NCBI GenBank assembly: GCA_020055645.1
Contig: CM034546.1
Coordinates: forward strand, 88,102,001 to 88,166,000
DNA: 64,000 nt
Source of the DNA: Tomocerus qinae
Taxonomy: Eukaryota; Arthropoda; Collembola; Entomobryomorpha; Tomoceridae
Reading direction: 5' to 3'
Shown here: positions 48,901 to 57,500 of the stretch, piece by piece
Layout of the letters: every line of letters begins with the position of its first letter
How positions within the stretch are numbered: the first letter of the stretch is position 1
Program-made: the position numbers and the translations under genes
The notes under the pieces: model-generated
Seen by the model: the letters and a program-made list of their open reading frames with translations, nothing else
Database searches by the model: none
Told to the model about the DNA's origin: nothing

Positions 48901-49256
48901 TCGGTTGCATTTCGGGGATCGGCGGACCCAGGACGTCGTGATGTATTCCGAGAAGCCATTAAGACCACTCTTCCTCGACTAGGAGAAATTCCAGATCTCA
49001 CTTTGGATCTCGTAACAACGCGCATTGTGTTTGTGATGCGAACAGGATTTGCTGATGACAGTCGTATTGGTACCGCCACGGGTTGGCCGGAACGATAATT
49101 ACGAGAGATTCTTCCTGTTCGTACACTTTCAGATTTGTTGGTTGAGCCACGGCCATTCTCAGTGCTGTTGCCCGTTCTAGGGGAACTTCCAGTCGAATTT
49201 AGTCCACTCACCCCCATTGTTCTTCGGGTATTCGATGTTGGCAATACCCGCTGCAT
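33931..49256 (-). CDS. F-box / leucine-rich-repeat protein
   Basis: Likely substrate receptor of an SCF ubiquitin ligase. Seven exons, all phase-compatible: 49256-48729, 48623-48091, 48010-47937, 41703-41045, 34574-34439, 34258-34152 and 34074-33931, totalling 726 residues. The N-terminus (about 150 residues) is Ser/Arg-rich and disordered. The F-box spans the exon 1/2 junction: SISLVIYNEKFLATIFKNFN, then ELLPVRETCKKWLEVISS. LRRs follow: NLEHLQIAWTSEM, TGQLRFIDFSNSNLSSDDL, NILEELYLEDIP, NLVHLDASGWG, HLEYLKVKDWTD joined to LSDSGVTGIPQEELEKE, LHTLDISNSKV, LRKLAIDETF joined to ISEKGLVSLIQNCKTL, and ISIKGCDEI, ending VYVGTI-stop. Repeats reading through junctions support exons 4-7 as one gene. 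Introns 3 (6.2 kb) and 4 (6.5 kb) are full of palindromic transposons. The 74-nt exon 3 is the least certain. No one-to-one orthologue is recognised. Confidence 0.85.
34755..35815. mobile_element. GG-type inverted-repeat element (GGYTGAATTTAGGCAGCGG ends)
   Basis: Left end GGTTGAATTTAGGCAGCGGT, right end ACCGCTGCCTAAATTCAGCC. Both arms carry GCGGAGACAGTGGCAACA-type sequence, repeated and mirrored. Same terminus as the elements at 45642 and 52409, but no matching 8-bp duplication is visible here. Lies in intron 4 of the F-box/LRR gene; about 35330-35560 inside resembles 2455-2660. Confidence 0.72.
35816..38099. repeat. F-box/LRR intron 4: mixed dispersed repeats
   Basis: 36043-36220 is a copy of the family at 1490-1630 (GGTCACAGGACC, GGCAATATTGTACGATG). 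36464-36978 is a short Helentron-like copy (listed separately). 37080-37460 has CAACCTGGATGGTTGC and CCCCGCCCCCAAATTAGG but no gene I recognise. 37540-38090 holds a mirrored pair (CCTCTAGAATAAGTT region against TTATTCTAGAGGTTATATTT at about 37820). Confidence 0.6.
36464..36978 (+). mobile_element. Helentron-like element, short copy B
   Basis: Begins TTTTAGCTCATCGCCTGAGG and ends TTACGGCTTGCTGTAGGTTTT, so it is in the opposite window orientation to copy A. The middle keeps the GCGCTCTCACTTTGTTTCAT region but hardly any 40-bp units: the minisatellite has shrunk or never expanded. Confidence 0.6.
38100..39504. mobile_element. Palindromic GG-type element with 8-bp target duplication
   Basis: Flanked by ATTTACCC at 38092-38099 and 39505-39512. 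Left end GGTTGGGTTGCTGCAAACGG; right end is its complement with an extra CAACCC. Arms of several hundred bp (about 38270-38650 and 38850-39320) include a GAGGGTGAGGAG microsatellite present on both arms with different copy numbers. The long Glu/Gly or Ser/Pro frames across 39094-39454 come only from that microsatellite. Located in intron 4 of the F-box/LRR gene. Confidence 0.88.
39513..41044. other. F-box/LRR intron 4, proximal part
   Basis: 39685-39785 is a diverged copy of the 'AAATGGCCAAATTTTAAATT' family (1750, 2190, 24800). About 40640-40850 is GC-richer (CCGGCTCCCTGGGCGCCGAA) with an open minus-strand frame 40558-40881 that has no recognisable domain; I regard it as a repeat fragment. 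Confidence 0.5.
41886..43551. mobile_element. Inverted-repeat element in F-box/LRR intron 3
   Basis: AGGTGACGAACCAAGCC at the left and GGCTTGATTCGTCACCT at the right; further in, ATAATCTGCGGGACCA and its complement, and GGCTGGGACGAAGAACA with its complement at about 43484. A nested mirrored pair CACACGGCGACATTTCCTAT / ATAGGAAAGTCGCCGTGTG is at 43072-43195. No target duplication found. Confidence 0.7.
43555..44045. repeat. Palindrome with about 220-bp arms
   Basis: TTGTTACAATACGCAAACAT at the left is answered by its complement near 44035. Centre at about 43795 (CTGTTTTTTACAGCCCTATA region). Arms contain TTTCCATAGGGTTAGATTTG, CCCCGTACGAAAGTCATTTT and GGATATGATC and are nearly identical. Shares these sequences with the larger palindrome that follows. 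Confidence 0.88.
44436..44576. mobile_element. 141-bp MITE with empty site in the opposite palindrome arm
   Basis: Starts GACTGCTTGAATACGACAAG and ends CTTGTCGTATTGAACCAGTC; flanked by AATT at 44432-44435 and 44577-44580. The matching point of the right arm (about 45330) reads through with a single AATT, so it is the pre-insertion site. Confidence 0.88.
45642..47156. mobile_element. GG-type element with 8-bp target duplication, tandem core
   Basis: GGCTGAATTTAGACAGCGG at the left, its complement at the right, flanked by ACTAATTT at 45634-45641 and 47157-47164. The left arm of the surrounding palindrome carries a single ACTAATTT (complement, about 44126-44133) at the same point, confirming the duplication. 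Outer arms are made of GTTTCCTTCGTTTCC-type units and their complements; the core is a tandem array. No transposase. Confidence 0.92.
46005..46806. repeat. About 120-bp tandem array of self-complementary units, 6-7 copies
   Basis: Each unit reads CACCTTGTTGTATATGTTGC, then GATCACTATTTTCGCCTC, TCTGACCTAACCTAATAAAA, then TTTTAATTAGGTTAGGTCAA and GACCGACAAATAGTGACCGG; the two halves are near complements, so every unit can form a hairpin. One unit (about 46196) lacks its second half and one (about 46615) has an 11-bp internal duplication. Confidence 0.9.
47430..47770. repeat. About 42-bp tandem repeat, roughly seven copies
   Basis: Unit containing TAGGAATATGAGTTGGAAGT and CTCCCACTCATGCTACAC, increasingly degenerate towards 47770. 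It lies in intron 3 of the F-box/LRR gene, about 170 bp past the exon 3 donor. Confidence 0.88.
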
Positions 49257-49521
49257 TTTAGATATTATGATGTATTATTCCGAATTATAGTACTCCACTT
49301 ATCACTAAACTCTACTTCGAACTGTGAATGCCAATTAAGAATTTATCAGATAACAATCGATAGATTTAGTCACTTGAACTTCTTTTTATTTTTAACTTCT
49401 ACAAACACTCAAAATTGTTGTAGTCATAGTGATTCCGTGTAAGGTCGGATGATTTCAGATGATTTAGATTAGAAATGAAAATCCAATTTGTTCTGACTGA
49501 TGAACTTATATTATATGGGAC

Positions 49522-49972
49522 CAAGGAGCTTTAACTGGTTTAGATATCCCTTAATAGTCGATATCTGTATTACACTGGACATCTAGTGAGTCTGCAGTCT
49601 GCAGATTTTAAGTGAATTTGATGGCGGGATCCTTCGTACCATGAAGATATTTACAAACTACTACTATTTAGTGATGAATACCTTCATGGTACGAAGGATC
49701 CCGCCGTCAAATTCACTTATAATCACATCAAATTCACTAAAACCTGCAGACTCACTAGATGTCCAGTGTAATACAGATATCGACTATTGGTTTCTCTTTG
49801 GCTGTTTTTCATAAGGAGGGTTCAGTTAGACACTTTGCGTGAATATCTATAAGGGACGTTTTTCGTCCCATATCCGATTGTTGCCAATGACAACTGGTAG
49901 GATTTGTCCCTTATAGATATTCACGCAAAGTGCCTAGCTCAACCCTCCTGTTAAAACTGTTGACACTCCTTG
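49522..49972. mobile_element. hAT-type MITE upstream of the F-box/LRR gene
   Basis: Ends CAAGGAG... and ...CTCCTTG fit YARNG. Flanked by TATGGGAC (49514-49521) and AATGGGAC (49973-49980), seven of eight bases alike. Its inner body has a mirrored pair (TTATAGATATTCACGCAAAG). A second foldback is inserted in it at 49553-49788. It lies about 265 bp upstream of the F-box/LRR start codon, so it may sit in the promoter. Confidence 0.83.
49553..49788. mobile_element. Foldback nested in the hAT MITE
   Basis: AATAGTCGATATCTGTATTA and its exact complement form the ends; inner arms include CATGGTACGAAGGATCCCG with complement. The hAT copy at 63169-63386 reads ATCCCTTGGTTTC across this point and therefore shows the empty site. 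Confidence 0.88.
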
Positions 49973-50029
49973 AATGGGACTATCTTTCGAATTGGTCCCA
50001 TTCCGTTTGCAGACCAAGATGCTTAGTCA

Positions 50030-50280
50030 TAGTCATGGATACCCACCAAGCACGTATACAGAACTGATTTGCGGAGGGGGCTAAGATTTTCAATGAAAAT
50101 TTTTGGTATTTTTTGACAGTAATGAGACAAAAAAGGCTTAAAAAAGGCAAATAATCGTGCGGAGCTCGAAATTTTTTGCTATTTTGAGAAAAAAATCCCC
50201 TTTTCTTAAATTTCGGGGGGGGGAGGGCTTCAGCCCGTAAAGCCCATTCCTCCATACGTCCTTGATACCCACCCACCTTT
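50030..50280. repeat. Dispersed repeat related to Ku70 intron 1
   Basis: CACGTATACAGAACTGA and GGCTTCAGCCCGTAAAGCCC correspond to 23690-23710 and 24235-24255 (CACGTATACAGAACTGAG; GGCTTCAGCCTTAAAGCCCA). In this copy the two blocks are closer because the hAT-like insert is absent. Diverged relatives occur at 51005-51085. Confidence 0.7.
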
Positions 50281-50517
50281 CAAGTGTAAATTGCAAATCC
50301 CATATAAAAGTTTAAACTCTCTTATGGAACCTCCTTCTACTGAACACACCTGATGCGGGGAAGGGGAGGACGGGGGTATTTGGAGATTTCGTCAATAAAA
50401 TGTCGACAATAATTGACAAAGTTAATTTATTTTGATTTGAATTCCCAATTTGAAATATTAAGGCTATTATGATTTTATCTGTATAAGTAAATAATTCTTT
50501 TTTGGTATGTCGGTATC

Positions 50518-50748
50518 CAGTGTTCGATGACCAGCCGGCTGGTTGGTTAAAATGGCTGGCTATAATGGCCAGCCGGCTGGTTGAAATTCTTTGTTAGCCA
50601 GTGGCTGAAATGGCCAAAAATAGTGAGAAAATCATCCTTGATTTGGCGGGAAATTTAAAAAACCATGATTTTTAGCCATTTTGGCCACTAACCATTTCAG
50701 CCGGTTGGCTGGTCAAAATCATTTTCAGCCGGCTATAATAGAACACTG
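50518..50748. mobile_element. hAT-type MITE with exact 8-bp target duplication
   Basis: 231 bp, CAGTGTTCGATGACCAGCC at the left and GGCTATAATAGAACACTG at the right (YARNG ends), flanked by TCGGTATC at 50510-50517 and 50749-50756. Interior has repeated CCAGCCGGCTGG palindromes. Confidence 0.92.
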
Positions 50749-51592
50749 TCGGTATCTCCTTTTTAATTGTCGAATATTCTTTACATTGTCGATTTCACTT
50801 ATTTCTGTCGAAATCACCATTGTAATTGTTGGAATCTTTTTACCTTTGTCAATTGTCGAAATTTTATTGACGTTATCTTCTACAACCGGGGCGAGAAGCA
50901 GTTTATTTGCCTTGGATCTAGTATAGGATCCACAACCAAATCTATTTATCTAAAATTTAGTCTCTTTTTTCGAAAATGAGGCAAAAATTGCCTACAATTC
51001 ACAAAAAACTGTGTTATAGTATTTTGAGAAAAAAAAAATTTTCTTGAATTTCGGGGGTGGGCATTTGCCCCCAATGTCCCCCTAAATACAGCCTTGAAAA
51101 AATATTATGTCCACGATTCGATTAGCTGAAGCTATCCATTGGCTATCCATTGGCTATACATATTCGATTAGCTATCCATTGGGGGTGGAAGGGAGGAGGG
51201 AAGCATCATGTAAAATTCTCACCATGGAATTTTTGAACAGAGATTTAGACTGTGGCTGTGAGATTTATGAATTTATGACAGTAATAAAATATGACAACAG
51301 TACGAAAGGGTTAATAATTGTTATTGTTCTTAAACTGCTTTGGGAAAAACTAAAACTTGTAAATATGCACAATGGCTGCAAGAAATAAAGTGAATGCTTT
51401 TTACCATTTGCGTGTGTATGCTCATTAAAACTACTTAAAATACAGCATATCACATCGGCGGATTTTAGCAAATGTAGAAATTAAAACTGTGAGATTATTA
51501 TGCTAAACGAAATAGGGTATTGTACAATATTTGAGGTCCGAATCCGAACGTCCACATGTTCTTAGAATTCTTACAAAGATAGTTTCTGTAAA

Positions 51593-54500
51593 TCAGTTTG
51601 AAATTTCAGAACAGCTACTGTTTTCGTCAATTTCATATGCTAGATTTATATTGAGCCATTTCTCAACTTCAGGCAACGATGTTGCTTTACGACTGGCATA
51701 CTCAACAATCTGAAATTCAATTACACTTGTTAAAATAACATGGAAAATAATCAAATGATAATAATCCCCTTATTATTATTAATTAACTACCTGGTCCCTT
51801 TGAATTTTTCCAACAGCAAAATAAGAGCTTTGTGGGTGATAAAAATATAGACCACAAACAGAAGCTGCTGGCTCCATTGCTAAAGAATCAGTTAAGGTAA
51901 TGCCGGTAGATTTTTCAATATCTAAAAGCGACCACAATGTATGCTTTTCCGTATGGTCAGGTTGGCTTGGATAACCTTATGCAAAAGAAAAATGGAAATT
52001 AAATTACGATTATCTGTAAACAATTTTAAAAGAATACTCAAGAAATGGAAGACTTACCTGGTGCGGGTCGGATTCCCTGAAAAACATCAACATTACATTG
52101 TTTAGAACCCTTTAGTTGTAAAATGAACAATATTTTGCAATGATTACATTGGCTTACTTGGTACTTAATTTTGTGTAAATCTCCAGCCTCTAAATTCTCT
52201 GCTGTGTTATATCCCCAAAGCTGGGTTCGCACTCTCAGATGCAACTCCTCTGCAAAAGCTTCTGCCAAACGATCAGCCAATGCTTTAACCATTATTACAT
52301 TGTAATCGTCTAAATCTGCTTCGAATCTTTCAATCAAAATAATTATGTGAAACTTGATATTAAACATGTTAACGTAGTTAATTTAGTAAATCAAATTATA
52401 AAAGTTATGGCTGGATTTAGGCAGCGGGATCTCGTTGCCCCCAATGCCCCAAGTTTGGCCACTCCCGTTGCCCCAAGTGCTTCTAATGTGCTTATCTAAT
52501 CTATTGAATTCGTTACCCTGTTGCCCCAATATATTGCATTTCGTGGTTGAAGTAATACACAGGTTACAGAGGAGGATGAGGAGAGTGAGGGTGATGAAGT
52601 GGTCATTTAAAAACTGCTATATTTAATGGTTTTAAAGGTGTACATTTACAGGAAATTTGTACAGACAGGATATACCTTTAGTGCGTAGGATATATTATGT
52701 ATTTGCAAAAACTAAAACTTTGATTAATAACAAACTTACCTATAGTTTAAATCAACTTTACTTCATACTTTCATGTAAGTTTGATTGATTTAAATAGGGT
52801 AGTTTTGTTATAAATCAAAATTTTGGTTTTTGAAAATACATTATCCTACGCATTTTACGTATATCCGGACTGTACTTTCTTCTAACCTTTAAATTCCTTA
52901 AATATCTGTTTTTAAATGACTACAGCCTCACCCTCCTCTGCAACCTCTTACTTCAACTCGTTGCCCCCGTTGCCCCAAACGTAATAAAAAGCAGTGCACG
53001 TGTACTATATTGCGGGCAACGAATGCAATATATTGGGGGCAACGGTGGCAACGAATTTAATAGATTAGGTAAGCACATTAGAAGCACTTGGGGCAACGGG
53101 GGAAATATATTACGGTAATATGTTAAGTGGCCAAACGTACGGCATCGGAGGAGGGATTCCGCTGCCTAAATCTAGCCAAAGTTACACGCGATGCTCACTT
53201 TTTCACTATGTCGTTGCAACCAAAACCAGCCGAAACGGCAAAAATTCCTATGTAATCACATAACCCAGACTCAACAGGGGCAACAAAGTCAGAGAGGCAC
53301 AAATACGGTTCTTCTTTTACTTCTTTTTCCGCCTGATTTAAATGATTTAAATATTTATTTACATTATGATAATGAAGGTTTATATTATAAATTTAGAGAA
53401 TAAATTAAAACCTGCTGCCTAAGGCCATGTAAAACAGCAATTGGTTTTGAACCACACGTAGATCCAGGTGAATAAACTAAAATATCATCTCCTTGACTAT
53501 TTGCAGGGTAAAAGCCCACAATACCATTGGCAGACAAGGATCCGTCTTCTATTATCTGCTCTAACAACTTCTGAGCTTCACTAAACAGTTTTTGGGCTTC
53601 AGCTCCTATAGATAAGTGACAAAATTAGTTTAATTGAGACATACGTTTAATAAATATAAGAAATATCAATTACCTATTGCAGGATCATTAAATAACTTGG
53701 GATATCCTCGATTAGGGTATTTTCCTCTGAGCTGCCAAACGTCAAAGAAAGGTTTCCAGTCAATAAATTTAGACAATTCAATCAAGCTGTAATTTTTGTA
53801 GATTTCAGTCCCTAGAAATGCTGGTTTCTCTAAAAATCATAACAATTATAGATTAATGCACTGAAAGTAACCTCTTATAGTGTCTACTAACTAACATCCT
53901 CTTCCCGAAATAAAATGAGAACATACTTGGTAAGTAATTGTTCCAATCTAATTTTAATTTTCTCTCTCGGGCTTGTTCGATGCTAAGATATTTCCTGTCC
54001 CTCAGATTATCATAGTGGTCTTCCCGAATTTCTTCATACTCATCTGATATTTCTTCCAGGAAAGTCTCCCTATTTATATTGTCGAGCAATGCTGAGCACA
54101 CCATGACACTTTTAGACGCATCTAAAACATGAACGACTGGATTTGTATACTTCGGAGCAATCTTAACTGCAGTGTGTTGTTTGGACGTTGTTGCTCCCCC
54201 AATCAGTAACGGGACTTTGAAATTCAGTCTTTCCATTTCTTTTGCAACGTAAATCATTTCATCCAGCGATGGAGTGATTAATCCAGACAACCCTATAATA
54301 TCTGCAACAAACAAAGCATTATGAAAATTGTGCTAATACTAATATATTTATTTCTAAATCAAACAACTTACCAGCCTTCTCATTAATTGCCGTTTCCAGA
54401 ATTTTATGGGCTGGACACATAACTCCTAAGTCGATAACTCTATAATTATTGCAACCAAGAACGACCCCAACGATGTTCTTTCCAATGTCATGGACATCTC

Positions 54501-57500
54501 CCTTGACTGTTGCAAGAACAACTGTGCCAACATGATGTGCCTGCGGAATTCGTTGTAATAAAAATCATACGGCGTACCAATTACTCAGTGATACTTTATT
54601 TAAAATCTACATCACAAAAATTACCTCTTGAGAATTTGCAATATTAGCTTCCTCAATAAAAGGAATTAAATACGCTACTGCTTTTTTCATCACTCGGGCT
54701 GATTTAATAACTTGCGGTAAAAACATTTTTCCAGCACCAAAAAGATCGCCTACTTGACCCATACCGTTCATTAAAGGTCCCTCGATAACATTTAAAGGAT
54801 GTGCAAAAAGTGAACGGGCTTCTTCAGTATCTTCGACTATATGCAAATCTATACCCTGGAAGTTAAATGTTTCATTAGCCTTATATCCATTACTTGATCA
54901 AACTTCTGAAGAGAAAGTTCTTTCAGAAAACGAAAAAATTCTGAAAACCACTGAGAAATGTTAACTTACTTTCACCAAGGCATACGCAAGCCTTTCTTTA
55001 ACTTCTTTTGTTCGCCATTCCGCTTCTTTCTCTACCTTTTTTTCTGACTTTGAGTGGGATTGAGCGTACTCTAGTAATTTTTCAGTTCCCTTCATTTTGA
55101 AATAAATTTTACTATTAATACCATTCGATATACATTGCATCGTAAATTATAGCAATCTTTTCATGTTTACCTCCAGATTTCGGTTCCAGATGATGTCCTC
55201 ACACAAACGTAACAACGACGGTTCAATATCGTCATAAACCGGCAAATTTCCAGCATTTACGATACCCATATCCATCCCAGCCTGATTAAGGAAAAGGACA
55301 CGTAATGAAAACACTACACAAGAAAAATGAAGACCGACTGAAAAATCAATCTACCTTAATAGCATGGTACAGAAACACGGAATGCATTGCCTCTCGCACT
55401 ATTTCGTTTCCTCTAAATGAGAATGAGATGTTGGACACACCTCCACTAATTCGGCAACCAGGACAGCGTTTCTAAATTCAATCAAAATTACCATAAATAT
55501 TTAATTCACAGTTATGTAATACTAAATTATTCAACTTCCAGCACACCAACTTTGATTAGTGTAGTAGCTTCAATAAAATTAATCCCATAGTTATTATGCT
55601 CTTCCATCCCTGTTCCTAAAGTGAGAATGTTGGGATCGAAAATAACATCATTAGGATTAAATCCAACTTCATCCACAAGAATACGAAAAGACCGTTCACA
55701 AATTTCGACCTTTCGGTTCACTTCGGTAGCCTATATGCATAGTTAATTCAATTTTTGTTAGAAACCCATATTCATCATAATAATATTAACAAATGATTGA
55801 TTATATTATAATTTACCTGTCCTTCTTCATCGAAAGCCATTACAACCACAGCGGCACCAAATCGCTTAACAACTTTCGCCTTTTCAATAAAATCTTTTAC
55901 TCCTTCCTTCAACGATATGGAATTTACAATGCACTTCCCCTGGGTACATTTTAGTCCCGCCAAAATTACGCTAAAATTGGAAGAATCGATACAAAGAGGA
56001 ACCTAAATATGACCGAAAAAATTAATGCATTTTAGTATTATGTACAGGTCATCACTGCTGGTATTGAATTTCAAAAATCTTAGACATTATATACACGGTC
56101 CAACTGCTTACTTTACTAATTTCAGGTTCAGACGAAATCAAGTTTATAAAACGCGTCATCGCTTGAATGCCATCCAACATCCCCTCATCCATGTTGATAT
56201 CCAAGATTTGCGCACCATTCTCTACTTGCAATTTACAAATAGCTAAAGCTTCCTATTTCAAAATAATTTTGGTATTATGTTCATTATTTGTTATATTATA
56301 GTTCCCAAGTTTGACGGACTGAAAGGGAAAGAAGCAAACAGCACTTACATCATATTTTCCATTTTTAATTAGCCGGCAAAAGATTCGAGAGCCAGCCACA
56401 TTGCATCTTTCTCCAATGTTCACAAAATTTGTGTTTTTTCCAATCCGCATGGGTTCGAGACCAGAGAGTAGCATGTCATGTTGAAATAGAGGAAATGGGC
56501 TCCGCTTTCTTGGCTTTATATTATGCATAACTTTTGCAATCGCCCTTTTTGTGAACACAGTAAAATAAGTACAGGACTAATTCACTCACCAAATATAAAC
56601 ATAATTATTTATTTAATTATAAATACGCACTGAATGTGATCTGGTGTCGTTCCACAGCATCCTCCAACGATGTTCAGCAGTCCATCAATTGCAAAACCTC
56701 GTAGAGTTTCGGCCATTTCTTTGGGAGTCTCATCGTATTCCCCGAATGTATTCGGAAGGCCTAAAAATTATTGAAGAACTGAATGTTTCTGGAAAATCAG
56801 CCTGAGGAAAATAATGTATTACAACCTAAGTACCTATGTCGTAGCCCGTGAAAGGACATGGGATGTCACCGTGACAGCTTAGACTACGAGAGTGGCATCT
56901 CATAGCCTATGATTTGAGAGGACGGCATGTCAGGCTCGGAGAGGACGGTCAATACCTATATAATAGTTATCCCAATACCAAAACCTACCGCAAGCCGTAA
57001 CAGAAGCTCGCCTGAGTAAAGGGGGCCGTGTGCACATTTTTGGTATATCAATTGTGGAAATAATTATGATTTTGATTATTAAAGTGAACAGTAATTCAAA
57101 TTAGGTTAGTATAATTCATAATCCAAAATAAAAACCAACAGCAAATCAAAATAGATTGATGATTGATGTTGACTATCAAAATCTACAGAAACTCAAAATT
57201 GATTCACACTGAGTATTAAAATCAACAGAAAATCAAAATTAAATGTTACTGATTATCAAAATCCACAGAAAATCAAAATTAATTAATATTGAGTATTAAA
57301 ATCAAAAGGAAGTCAAAATAGATTAATGCTGACCATCAAAATCAACAGAAAACCAAAATTGATTAATATTGAGTATCAAAATCAAAAGAAAATCAAAATT
57401 AATTAATATTGATTATCAAAATCAACAGAAAATCAAAATTAATTAATACTGAGTATTTAAATTAACAGAAAATCAAAGTTTAATATTGTGTTTCTGCTGA

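Noticed and set aside
54373-54540. Frameshift in MTR exon 16 (B12-binding domain)
   Set aside because: My base count of this exon is off by one from the phase needed, but the protein reads cleanly through DVHDIG and [19 protein letters not shown] treat it as a counting uncertainty rather than a lesion.
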